Assembly: GCF_015354735.1 (NCBI RefSeq)
Contig: NZ_JACEFJ010000003.1
Span: 1-64,000 of the forward strand
Direction of reading: 5' to 3'
Origin: Pararhodonellum marinum
GTDB lineage: Bacteria > Bacteroidota > Bacteroidia > Cytophagales > Cyclobacteriaceae
DNA length: 64,000 nucleotides
How positions within the stretch are numbered: position 1 is the stretch's first letter; every line of letters begins with the position of its first letter. The notes beneath the pieces are model-generated. The model was not told the DNA's origin. It saw nothing but the letters and a program-made list of their open reading frames with translations, and did not search any database. Position numbers and translations under genes: made by a program. Positions 34,605 through 41,489 of the stretch are shown here, piece after piece.

Positions 34605-34658
34605 TCTCCCCAGTCTTCGGAGCCTACCCAAAAGAATATTGGACAATGGATACACCGA

Positions 34659-35858
34659 TCAAAGTCGGGCCAATGCCATTTTCGCCACGGTACCTCCAAT
34701 GGACAAAGAACTCGTTGCGGCAGGTGAAGGGGCATTCAAAACATTGATGGCATGATCTGATTCACGGATGGAAAAATCATCCAAAAGTCCACCGGTTCTG
34801 TCGCAGGCCTGGGCCCTGACACCAGCACCTCCATCGACTAAATCAGATTCCTGAATGTCTGGAATCAGTTCCTGCAAAGCCTTTGTAAAGGCTGTTTTGG
34901 AAAAGGACCTGTAGAGTTCTCCCATCCCTGTTTTCCAATATTTCGAAGCTACCTTTTGAAATCCCGGCCAAGCCAAGGTTTCCCTTAATTCAGAAAGGTT
35001 GATGTCAGATCTCTTGTATCCTTCCCTACGAAAAGCCAATACCGCATTGGGGCCTGCTTCCACGCCCCCTTTCATCATTCTGGTAAAGTGTACCCCCAAA
35101 AACGGAAAGTTGGGGTCTGGTACAGGATAGATCAGGTTTTTGACCAAGTACTCCCTTTCGGGTTTGATCTTGTAATATTCGCCTCTGAATGGAATGATTT
35201 TCACATCCAAAGGCTTTCCCAAATTCATTTCGCCTACCTTGTCGGCATACAGTCCCGCGCAATTGATGATCAATTTGGTTTGGTAAGAATCACTTGAAGT
35301 ATCTATATGGCTTAGTTCATCTTTGTATTTGATATTCAGTACGTTATTATTTAAAAAAATTTCACCTCCGATCTCCTGAAACTTCCGACCATAAGCCCCG
35401 GCCACTACTTTATAATCCACGATTCCGGTCTGAGGTACGTGAATGGCAGCTACACCGGCACAATAAGGCTCATAGGTTTTCAGTTCATCCAAAGTGATGT
35501 GGCGGCTGCCTTTGAGTCCATTTTGGAGTCCTCTTTCCAATAACCCGTTTAAAATGGGGACCTGCTCTTTTCGGGTAGCTACCACCACTTTTCCAGTAAG
35601 TTCGAAAGGAATATTTTCTGCCTCACAAAATTGAATCAATTCCTCGTATCCTTTGATACAATTGACCGCTTTAAGGGAGCCGGGTTTGTAATACAAACCC
35701 GAGTGGATGACGCCGCTGTTGTTTCCTGTTTGATGCCTGGCGAGTGTTCCTTCTTTTTCTAGGATGGCTACCTTAAGGTTGGGTTTTTGGGACTTGATTT
35801 TTAGGCCTGTGGCCAATCCGACAATTCCCCCTCCAATGATGATGATATCGTAGGTCAT
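34659..35858 (-). CDS. lhgO: L-2-hydroxyglutarate oxidase (LhgO)
   Basis: The enzyme oxidises L-2-hydroxyglutarate to 2-oxoglutarate with FAD. The start DIIIIGGGIVGLATGLKIK is the FAD-binding fold. ARHQTGNNSGVIHSGLYYKP is the family signature, and FLGVHFTRMMKGGVEAGPNA, then DRTGGLLDDF follow. The 399-aa length is normal. It is convergent with the YheT-type gene. The minus-strand start at 35858 is the only sensible ATG. Confidence 0.92.
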   Translation of the reverse strand: MTYDIIIIGGGIVGLATGLKIKSQKPNLKVAILEKEGTLARHQTGNNSGVIHSGLYYKPGSLKAVNCIKGYEELIQFCEAENIPFELTGKVVVATRKEQVPILNGLLERGLQNGLKGSRHITLDELKTYEPYCAGVAAIHVPQTGIVDYKVVAGAYGRKFQEIGGEIFLNNNVLNIKYKDELSHIDTSSDSYQTKLIINCAGLYADKVGEMNLGKPLDVKIIPFRGEYYKIKPEREYLVKNLIYPVPDPNFPFLGVHFTRMMKGGVEAGPNAVLAFRREGYKRSDINLSELRETLAWPGFQKVASKYWKTGMGELYRSFSKTAFTKALQELIPDIQESDLVDGGAGVRAQACDRTGGLLDDFSIRESDHAINVLNAPSPAATSSLSIGGTVAKMALARL

Positions 35859-36117
35859 GTTTAAAAATTATTTGCTTCAAATATACCAAGGATTGTCATT
35901 TAAAGGCATTTCCCTGAAGAAATAAGTAGATCCAGGACCGGAATCTTTACAATATTTCTTTCAAACAGCTTAAGGATTACCTTAACTGAATGAAATGGAT
36001 GATTTAGCTGGGTAAAGGGAGGAACTTCCTCACCGAGTTGTCTTTTGCAATGCCTTAAACCCCAAAAAATTAATATAGGTATTCACTTACAATTTTTATA
36101 AACCCAAGATGAATTTG

Positions 36118-36125
36118 CATATTTG
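36118..36125 (+). promoter_or_regulatory. Probable thrS -7 box
   Basis: CATATTTG matches TAnnTTTG in 7 of 8 positions and lies 61 bp before the ATG. A -33 element is not clear. The 328-bp gap 35859-36186 otherwise holds the leader hairpin at 36141. Confidence 0.4.
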
Positions 36126-36140
36126 CACCTTAAACAGAAA

Positions 36141-36160
36141 GCACCTGTTTGTATAGGTGC
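36141..36160 (+). promoter_or_regulatory. thrS leader hairpin with anticodon-like loop
   Basis: GCACCT (36141-36146) pairs with AGGTGC (36155-36160). The loop GUUUGUAU contains U-UGU-A, the same order as U33, anticodon UGU and A37 of tRNA-Thr. An extra GCACCT at 36125-36130 could compete for the 3' arm. The hairpin ends 26 bp before thrS. In E. coli ThrRS binds such a mimic in its own mRNA; here this is inferred. Confidence 0.45.
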
Positions 36161-36186
36161 AAACGATCATTTATTCCTAACATTAA

Positions 36187-38136
36187 ATGTCACGAGAAGA
36201 AATTGAAATTACTTTACCGGATGGTTCAGTAAGAAAGTACGAAAAAGGCATTTCCGGGCTACAGATTGCACTTGGTATCAGCGAGGGTTTAGCCAGAAAT
36301 GTTTTAGCAGCAAAAGTCAACGGAGAAGTATGGGATGCCAACAGACCCATCTACCAAAGTGCCAAAGTCCAGTTGCTCACTTGGAATGATCAGGAGGGCA
36401 AATCCACCTTTTGGCATTCATCAGCGCACCTGATGGCGGAAGCCCTTGAGGCCTTGTATCCCGGTGTTAAATTCGGAATTGGTCCTTCTATAGAGGCTGG
36501 ATTTTATTATGATGTGGATTTTGGAGAAAAAACGCTGGAAGGAGCGGAGCTTGAAAAAATAGAGGCTAAGATCCTGGAGCTTGCCCGTCAAAAAAATGAA
36601 TATATCCGCAAAGAGGTTTCCAAAACTGAGGCAGAAAAGTATTTCAATCAAAAAGGGGATGAATATAAATTGGACTTGATTGAGGGGTTGGAAGACGGGA
36701 CCATTACATTTTATGAACAAGGCAATTTTATTGATCTCTGCAAAGGACCCCATATTCCCAATACCGGATTTGTGAAAGCGGTTAAGCTTTTGAATATAGC
36801 TGGGGCTTATTGGCGTGGAGACGAAAATAATAAAATGCTCACGCGAATTTACGGTGTAAGTTTTCCCAAGGCCAAGGAGCTTCAGGAATATCTCCACATG
36901 TTGGAGGAGGCCAAGAAGCGTGACCACCGAAAGTTGGGCAGAGAGTTGGAGCTCTTCACCTTTTCGGAAAAAGTGGGCATGGGATTGCCGCTTTGGTTAC
37001 CCAAAGGAACGCTTCTGAGAGAAAGGCTGGTCGGTTTTCTCAAGAAAGCCCAAGACAAATCCGGCTATCAGCAAGTGGCAACCCCTCATATTGGCCACAA
37101 GGCCTTATATGAAACTTCGGGTCATTATGAGAAATACGGCAAAGATTCCTTTCAACCGATAACCACTCCCCATCAGGGTGAGGAGTTTCTGTTGAAGCCG
37201 ATGAATTGTCCCCACCATTGCGAAATCTATAAATACAAACCCAGGTCTTACAAGGACCTACCCGTCCGGTATGCTGAATTCGGTACGGTCTACCGGTATG
37301 AGCAAAGTGGAGAACTGCACGGCTTGACCCGAGTCAGGGGCTTTACCCAAGATGATGCGCACATATTCTGCAGACCGGATCAGGTAAAAGAGGAATTTAT
37401 CAAAGTAATCGACTTGGTGTTGTATGTCTTTAGTGCCTTGGGTTTTGAAGATTACACGGCACAGATTTCCCTTCGGGATCCTGAAAACAAAAGCAAATAC
37501 ATAGGAACGGATGAGGCATGGGATAAGGCAGAAGCCGCTATTGTAGAAGCCGCTTCAGAAAAAGGGCTTGAAACAATCACCGAGTTGGGTGAGGCTGCAT
37601 TTTATGGACCAAAGCTGGATTTTATGGTCAAAGATGCATTGGGAAGAAAGTGGCAGTTGGGCACCATTCAGGTAGATTACAATCTTCCGGAACGTTTTCA
37701 GTTGGAGTATGTGGGGTCTGATAACCAGAAACACAGGCCTGTAATGATCCACCGAGCCCCTTTTGGTTCTTTGGAACGTTTTGTTGCGGTGCTGATAGAG
37801 CATTGTGCTGGAAACTTCCCTTTGTGGCTATCACCGGAGCAGATGATCATTTTGCCTATCTCGGAAAAATATGTGTCCTACGCAGAAAAGATCAAAGCGA
37901 TATTGGAGGAGGTCGATATTATGGGCAGTATAGATAACCGAGATGAGAAAATCGGAAGAAAAATCAGGGATGCCGAAATCAAAAAAATTCCTTTTATGTT
38001 GATTGTTGGCGAGAAGGAGGCGGAAGAGGGAAAAGTGTCGATCAGAAAGCATGGGGAAGGGGATTTGGGTAGTTTCACTCCTGAGGGTTTTGCAGATTAT
38101 TTCCAACAGATCATCAAGGGTGCATTAAAACAGTAG
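36187..38136 (+). CDS. thrS: Threonyl-tRNA synthetase
   Basis: The enzyme charges tRNA-Thr and edits mischarged serine. The 649 aa show the N-terminal TGS domain (residues 1-65), the editing domain with [11 protein letters not shown] near 78, and the class II catalytic core with [10 protein letters not shown] and [15 protein letters not shown] as zinc and motif 2 segments, [13 protein letters not shown] near motif 3, then the anticodon-binding domain. It leads the thrS-infC-rpmI-rplT order known from many bacteria. A leader hairpin with threonine-anticodon loop precedes it. Confidence 0.97.
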   Translation: MSREEIEITLPDGSVRKYEKGISGLQIALGISEGLARNVLAAKVNGEVWDANRPIYQSAKVQLLTWNDQEGKSTFWHSSAHLMAEALEALYPGVKFGIGPSIEAGFYYDVDFGEKTLEGAELEKIEAKILELARQKNEYIRKEVSKTEAEKYFNQKGDEYKLDLIEGLEDGTITFYEQGNFIDLCKGPHIPNTGFVKAVKLLNIAGAYWRGDENNKMLTRIYGVSFPKAKELQEYLHMLEEAKKRDHRKLGRELELFTFSEKVGMGLPLWLPKGTLLRERLVGFLKKAQDKSGYQQVATPHIGHKALYETSGHYEKYGKDSFQPITTPHQGEEFLLKPMNCPHHCEIYKYKPRSYKDLPVRYAEFGTVYRYEQSGELHGLTRVRGFTQDDAHIFCRPDQVKEEFIKVIDLVLYVFSALGFEDYTAQISLRDPENKSKYIGTDEAWDKAEAAIVEAASEKGLETITELGEAAFYGPKLDFMVKDALGRKWQLGTIQVDYNLPERFQLEYVGSDNQKHRPVMIHRAPFGSLERFVAVLIEHCAGNFPLWLSPEQMIILPISEKYVSYAEKIKAILEEVDIMGSIDNRDEKIGRKIRDAEIKKIPFMLIVGEKEAEEGKVSIRKHGEGDLGSFTPEGFADYFQQIIKGALKQ

Positions 38137-38185
38137 AAATAAAAGCGAAAAAAGTAGGGAGTTTTTAATAATTCAAAATAATTAC

Positions 38186-38193
38186 GATATTTG
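38186..38193 (+). promoter_or_regulatory. Probable infC -7 box
   Basis: GATATTTG matches TAnnTTTG in 7 of 8 positions, 33 bp before the infC start. It suggests that infC-rpmI-rplT has its own promoter besides any read-through from thrS. Confidence 0.4.
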
Positions 38194-38225
38194 CAGTCAA
38201 TTTCATTAAAATAGCCAAATCAATT

Positions 38226-38774
38226 TTGAGAGGAAAAAAACCGTTTAGACCGAGACAAGAAGAACCATATAAGGTAAATTCAAGAATCAGAGCCAGAGAA
38301 GTTAGGGTAGTGGGGGATTTTGTGGAAGGGGGCAACGCGGTCCTTCCAACAGAAGTAGCCATAAAACTGGCCCAGGACAATGATCTTGATCTCGTAGAAA
38401 TTTCTCCGAATGCAAGTCCACCTGTATGTAAGGTGATTGATTATGCAAAATTCAAATACGAGCAGAAAAAGAAGCAGAAGGAAATCAAAGCCAATGCTGC
38501 AAAGACTGTTCTGAAGGAAATAAGATTTGGCCCCAATACCGATGACCATGATTTCAATTTTAAGTTGAAGCATGCCATCAATTTTCTCAAAGAAGGTGCT
38601 AAGGTCAAGGCCTATGTACACTTTGTGGGTAGAACCATTGTGTTTAAGGAGAGGGGCGAAATGTTGTTGTTGAAATTTGCGCAGGAATTGGAGGAATACG
38701 GTCAGGTGGAACAGCTTCCCAAAATGGAAGGCAAGCGGATGAATATTTTCATCGCGCCAAAAGCAAAAAAATAA
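38226..38774 (+). CDS. infC: Translation initiation factor IF-3
   Basis: IF-3 guards start-codon choice on the 30S subunit. The 182-aa frame has the N domain ([14 protein letters not shown] [15 protein letters not shown]), the linker VISPN-like [20 protein letters not shown], and the C domain ending [13 protein letters not shown]. There is no ATG: the frame opens with TTG at 38226, itself preceded by an in-frame ATT at 38223. Rare start codons on infC let IF-3 repress itself in other bacteria, so either could be used here. Homologues start close to RGKKPF, so the position is sound while the exact codon is open. Confidence 0.94.
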   Translation: MRGKKPFRPRQEEPYKVNSRIRAREVRVVGDFVEGGNAVLPTEVAIKLAQDNDLDLVEISPNASPPVCKVIDYAKFKYEQKKKQKEIKANAAKTVLKEIRFGPNTDDHDFNFKLKHAINFLKEGAKVKAYVHFVGRTIVFKERGEMLLLKFAQELEEYGQVEQLPKMEGKRMNIFIAPKAKK

Positions 38775-38795
38775 TTTCAACAAATCAATACAGCT

Positions 38796-38990
38796 ATGCC
38801 AAAAGTAAAAACAAAATCAAGTGCAAAAAAGCGGTTCAAATTATCCGGAACCGGTAAAATCAGGAGAAAGCATGCTTACAAAAGCCACATTCTGACCAAA
38901 AAATCCACCAAAAGGAAGAGAAATCTAACCAAAATGGGTTTGGTTCATACCTCAGATGAAGGCCGAGTAAAAGACATGTTAAGGATCTAA
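38796..38990 (+). CDS. rpmI: 50S ribosomal protein L35
   Basis: The 64-aa basic protein starts [20 protein letters not shown] and has the RRKHAYKSH segment of bL35. It lies 21 bp after infC and 95 bp before rplT in the usual order. No unusual feature. Confidence 0.96.
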   Translation: MPKVKTKSSAKKRFKLSGTGKIRRKHAYKSHILTKKSTKRKRNLTKMGLVHTSDEGRVKDMLRI

Positions 38991-39085
38991 TCCGGAGTTT
39001 AAAGTAAATCAATCAGGTTAATTATTCACCAGACGCTTAGGTATTAAAGTCCAAAAGGCACCAAGGGTCAAAAAATCAAAAAATC

Positions 39086-39430
39086 ATGCCAAGATCAGTA
39101 AACGCAGTAGCGTCCAGAGCAAGAAGAAAAAAAGTGTTGAAGGCCACCAAAGGTTACTTTGGAAGAGGTAGCAATGTTTGGACAGTAGCCAAAAACAAGT
39201 ATGAAAAAGGATTACAATACGCATATAGGGACAGAAAAGTTAAGAAGAGAGAGTTCAGGGCTTTGTGGATCCAGCGTATCAATGCCGGTGCCAGAGAACA
39301 TGGCATTTCTTATTCCCAGTTTATGGGGATGTTGAAAAAGGCAGAAATTGAATTGAACAGAAAGGTTTTGGCTGATTTGGCCATGAATCACCCTGAGGCA
39401 TTCAAAGCTGTTGTTGAAAAAGTAAAGTAA
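39086..39430 (+). CDS. rplT: 50S ribosomal protein L20
   Basis: The 114-aa basic protein starts [20 protein letters not shown] and carries [20 protein letters not shown], typical of bL20, an assembly protein that in other bacteria also represses its own operon. The 95-bp spacer from rpmI shows no clear regulatory hairpin. The gene is followed by a strong terminator (39457-39481). Confidence 0.96.
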   Translation: MPRSVNAVASRARRKKVLKATKGYFGRGSNVWTVAKNKYEKGLQYAYRDRKVKKREFRALWIQRINAGAREHGISYSQFMGMLKKAEIELNRKVLADLAMNHPEAFKAVVEKVK

Positions 39431-39456
39431 GCAGGCAAAGGCTTACTTAATTGAAG

Positions 39457-39482
39457 AACCCCTCATTCGAGGGGTTTTTTTG
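39457..39482 (+). terminator. Rho-independent terminator of the thrS-rplT cluster
   Basis: AACCCCTC (39457-39464) pairs perfectly with GAGGGGTT (39469-39476) around ATTC, followed by a T-run to 39481. Confidence 0.9.
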
Positions 39483-39638
39483 TTGCAAAGAATTTATTGG
39501 GGAGTCGATGTCATTTTATAAATTTTCACTATATTACAAAAGACGATCATTTCCTGATACTACTTCCGAAAACAGACAATTTCAGTAAAACCTATCTGCA
39601 TTTAAGAAGTAGGGAGGGTAAGTTGTATTCCCTGTGAA

Positions 39639-39739
39639 GCAAATTGGTTGAGAAAATGAAACCTTCTGATAAAATGTTCAGAAACACCGATGTAAAGTTT
39701 ATCGGCAGAGAAAGAGTACAAAACGTAAACAGTTACCAT
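39639..39739 (-). pseudogene. Decayed fourth copy of the GIY-YIG gene (5' part only)
   Basis: From the ATG at 39739 the first about 35 codons match the complete copies (VYVLYSFS-DKLYIGVSEHF), with a serine-to-alanine change at residue 12 and H30 changed to leucine. After FHFLNQFAS the match ends, and unrelated sequence follows. It has the same hairpin in front (39749-39771) as the intact copies. It is the oldest, outermost unit of the array. Confidence 0.75.
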
Positions 39740-39748
39740 AAATAAAAA

Positions 39749-39771
39749 AAGCTTCTCAAAAGGAGAAGCTT
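39749..39771 (-). terminator. Unit hairpin 1 of the GIY-YIG array
   Basis: AAGCTTCTC and GAGAAGCTT flank a 5-base loop; on the minus strand a T-run follows, as in a tRNA terminator. The GIY-YIG start codon lies 10 bp beyond the stem. Identical hairpins are at 40122-40144, 40468-40490 and 40814-40836. Confidence 0.75.
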
Positions 39772-39776
39772 AGGTG

Positions 39777-39859
39777 TAGCGAGGAGGGGAATTGAACCGC
39801 CTCAGGCGGACCGCCTGAGGCGCCTGCCTCCCGACAGGCAGGGATATGAATCCTGCGCT
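39777..39859 (-). pseudogene. tRNA-Met 3' fragment in array unit 1, with enlarged palindromic insert
   Basis: On the minus strand it reads from GCGCAGGATTCATA (anticodon arm, CAT) to the acceptor strand CCTCGCTA. The anticodon stem's 3' side, the variable loop and the first strand of the T stem are replaced by palindromes (CCTGCCTGTCGGGAGGCAGG and CGCCTCAGGCGG with its mirror), 27 bp more than in units 2 and 3. It cannot fold as tRNA. Confidence 0.7.
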
Positions 39860-40112
39860 ATCGGTACAAAGGGAGGATGGTTTCTCGGATCCATTGTCTG
39901 CCCTGCCCGGACTTAAGTTGTTTTTCTCTAATTAAGGCCTGCTTTTTGTCAGCAAAAAACTCATTATGGATACAGAACCAAGGCCTGTATCGGATAGTGA
40001 ATCCCTTGGTGGCAAATTGGTTGTGAAAATGAAACCTTCTGATAAAATGTTCAGAAACACCGATGTAAAGTTTATCGGAAGAGAAAGAGTACAAAACGTA
40101 AACAGTTACCAT
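39858..40112 (-). CDS. GIY-YIG nuclease-domain protein, array unit 1
   Basis: The 84-aa protein consists of one GIY-YIG domain: VYVLYS (residues 4-9) and LYIG (15-18), arginines 25-26 (RRFHFHN), and catalytic-type glutamate 63 in IREKQLK. All key positions are kept. The protein is identical in the three units, while the DNA of this unit differs from the other two at two silent sites at least. The stop codon TAG overlaps the tRNA-Met fragment. Small stand-alone GIY-YIG proteins of this type are common in Bacteroidota; their role is unsettled. Whether it promotes spread of its own cassette is an inference. Confidence 0.8.
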   Translation of the reverse strand: MVTVYVLYSFSSDKLYIGVSEHFIRRFHFHNQFATKGFTIRYRPWFCIHNEFFADKKQALIREKQLKSGQGRQWIRETILPLYR

Positions 40113-40149
40113 AAATAAAAAAAGCTTCTCAAAAGGAGAAGCTTAGGTG

Positions 40150-40205
40150 TAGCGAGGAGGGGAATTGAACCCCTGTCCGCCTGAGGCGGATATGAATCCT
40201 GCGCT
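40150..40205 (-). pseudogene. tRNA-Met 3' fragment in array unit 2
   Basis: The anticodon arm AGCGCAGGATTCATA joins a perfect palindrome, TCCGCCTCAGGCGGA, in place of the anticodon stem's 3' side and variable loop. Then the T arm and acceptor strand follow, exactly as in the intact gene. It lacks the 5' acceptor strand and D arm. Confidence 0.75.
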
Positions 40206-40458
40206 ATCGGTACAAAGGGAGGATGGTTTCTCGGATCCATTGTCTGCCCTGCCCGGACTTAAGTTGTTTTTCTCTAATTAGGGCCTGCTTTTTGTCAGCA
40301 AAGAACTCATTATGGATACAGAACCAAGGCCTGTATCGGATAGTGAATCCCTTGGTGGCAAATTGGTTGTGAAAATGAAACCTTCTGATAAAATGTTCAG
40401 AAACACCGATGTAAAGTTTATCGGAAGAGAAAGAGTACAAAACGTAAACAGTTACCAT
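40204..40458 (-). CDS. GIY-YIG nuclease-domain protein, array unit 2
   Basis: Same 84-aa protein as in unit 1 (GIY-YIG core at residues 4-18, E63). Its gene begins 10 bp after the stem of hairpin 40468-40490, so transcription has to read through or start inside the hairpin region. The unit repeats at exactly 346 bp from the next one, and I see no base difference from it. Confidence 0.8.
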   Translation of the reverse strand: MVTVYVLYSFSSDKLYIGVSEHFIRRFHFHNQFATKGFTIRYRPWFCIHNEFFADKKQALIREKQLKSGQGRQWIRETILPLYR

Positions 40459-40495
40459 AAATAAAAAAAGCTTCTCAAAAGGAGAAGCTTAGGTG

Positions 40496-40551
40496 TAGCG
40501 AGGAGGGGAATTGAACCCCTGTCCGCCTGAGGCGGATATGAATCCTGCGCT
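40496..40551 (-). pseudogene. tRNA-Met 3' fragment in array unit 3
   Basis: Identical in layout to the fragment at 40150-40205, with the same TCCGCCTCAGGCGGA palindrome. Its 5' end on the minus strand is the stop region of the unit 3 GIY-YIG gene. Confidence 0.75.
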
Positions 40552-40804
40552 ATCGGTACAAAGGGAGGATGGTTTCTCGGATCCATTGTCTGCCCTGCCC
40601 GGACTTAAGTTGTTTTTCTCTAATTAGGGCCTGCTTTTTGTCAGCAAAGAACTCATTATGGATACAGAACCAAGGCCTGTATCGGATAGTGAATCCCTTG
40701 GTGGCAAATTGGTTGTGAAAATGAAACCTTCTGATAAAATGTTCAGAAACACCGATGTAAAGTTTATCGGAAGAGAAAGAGTACAAAACGTAAACAGTTA
40801 CCAT
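40550..40804 (-). CDS. GIY-YIG nuclease-domain protein, array unit 3 (next to the intact tRNA)
   Basis: Third identical 84-aa GIY-YIG protein. It is directly downstream of the intact tRNA-Met and its terminator hairpin (40814-40836). A transcript from the tRNA promoter that escapes termination would carry it. It has no promoter or ribosome-binding site that I can recognise. Confidence 0.8.
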   Translation of the reverse strand: MVTVYVLYSFSSDKLYIGVSEHFIRRFHFHNQFATKGFTIRYRPWFCIHNEFFADKKQALIREKQLKSGQGRQWIRETILPLYR

Positions 40805-40813
40805 AAATAAAAA

Positions 40814-40841
40814 AAGCTTCTCAAAAGGAGAAGCTTAGGTG
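40814..40841 (-). terminator. Terminator of the intact tRNA-Met gene
   Basis: On the minus strand AAGCTTCTC, CTTTT, GAGAAGCTT is followed by TTTTTATTTATGG. It is a good intrinsic terminator 6 bp past the tRNA, and its T-run leads straight into the GIY-YIG start codon. Confidence 0.75.
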
Positions 40842-40915
40842 TAGCGAGGAGGGGAATTGAACCCCTGGCCTCAGGGTTATGAATCCTGCGCTCTAACCAC
40901 CTGAGCTACCTCGCC
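40842..40915 (-). tRNA. tRNA-Met (anticodon CAT)
   Basis: On the minus strand GGCGAGG pairs with CCTCGCT as acceptor stem (one G-U pair). The D arm is GCTC-AGGTGGTTA-GAGC, the anticodon loop is TTCATAA, the variable loop AGGCC, and the T arm AGGGG-TTCAATT-CCCCT, with discriminator A. CCA is not encoded. The anticodon stem has one A-C mismatch next to the loop. CAT could also be a lysidine-modified isoleucine tRNA; the general sequence looks more like elongator methionine. Confidence 0.88.
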
Positions 40916-40926
40916 AAATCGGATTG

Positions 40927-40957
40927 CAAATATGAGGTTTAATGGATATAAATGCAA
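40927..40957 (-). promoter_or_regulatory. Probable tRNA-Met promoter
   Basis: On the minus strand TTG (40957-40955) and CATATTTG (40934-40927) are separated by 20 bp, close to the Bacteroidota pattern TTG-N19-TAnnTTTG. The tRNA begins 11 bp further. Confidence 0.5.
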
Positions 40958-41007
40958 GTTCTTAAATTGAAAAAGTTTACTTTTACGAAAATCTAAATAG
41001 GAGTGTT

Positions 41008-41403
41008 ATGGTCAAGAATAAATTTGTAGCTGAATATCAGGTCAATACTTCCCGTAAAATCATCTTTCCATATTTGAGTACGGCAAGTGGACTCTCCGAA
41101 TGGTTTGCAGATGATGTCAACATCAACGAAGACAAGGTATATAACTTTTCCTATGACAATGAAGACCATTATGCCAAGATCACTGCCTTGAGAACCAATT
41201 CACACGTAAAATTTGAGTTTTTTGATCCTAATCTTCCAGATGAAAATGACCATTCCTACATTGAATTCAAATTGGAAGAAAATGAACTGACGCAGACCAT
41301 ATTTTTAAAGGTGATTGATTATTCTGATACCTATGATGATGAAGAGCTGGAATCTATTTGGGAAGGTTTGATCCTTAAATTGAAGGAGATTATAGGAGGT
41401 TAA
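41008..41403 (+). CDS. START/AHSA1-like domain protein
   Basis: The 131-aa protein has the pattern of the SRPBCC (START-like) fold: an N-terminal strand with FVAEYQVNTSRKIIFPYLS, then LSEWFADDV, then antiparallel strands, and a long C-terminal helix (WEGLILKLKEII). Such proteins bind hydrophobic ligands or help chaperones. No catalytic residues are recognised. Monocistronic, 86 bp before an LptF/LptG permease gene. Confidence 0.72.
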   Translation: MVKNKFVAEYQVNTSRKIIFPYLSTASGLSEWFADDVNINEDKVYNFSYDNEDHYAKITALRTNSHVKFEFFDPNLPDENDHSYIEFKLEENELTQTIFLKVIDYSDTYDDEELESIWEGLILKLKEIIGG

Positions 41404-41489
41404 TTGAGTCTGATTGTCCATTTTTGCAATAACATTATGACCTTTGTTTCGTCTTAAGTAAATATGAGCAGAAAGGTTTCAGTGAATGC

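Larger units (their letters stand above)
39777..40866. repeat. 346-bp tandem repeat array: tRNA fragment, hairpin, GIY-YIG gene
   Basis: Genes start at 40112, 40458 and 40804, exactly 346 bp apart. Units 2 and 3 appear identical; unit 1 has a 27-bp larger palindrome and point changes; unit 0 (39639-39776) is truncated. The right edge of similarity ends inside the intact tRNA-Met, at the T arm (40866), after which the intact gene differs in the variable loop. Confidence 0.9.

Noticed and set aside
40150..40205. Additional functional tRNA-Met genes in the array
   Set aside because: The fragments lack the 5' acceptor strand and D arm and have a palindrome in place of the anticodon stem, so they cannot fold.
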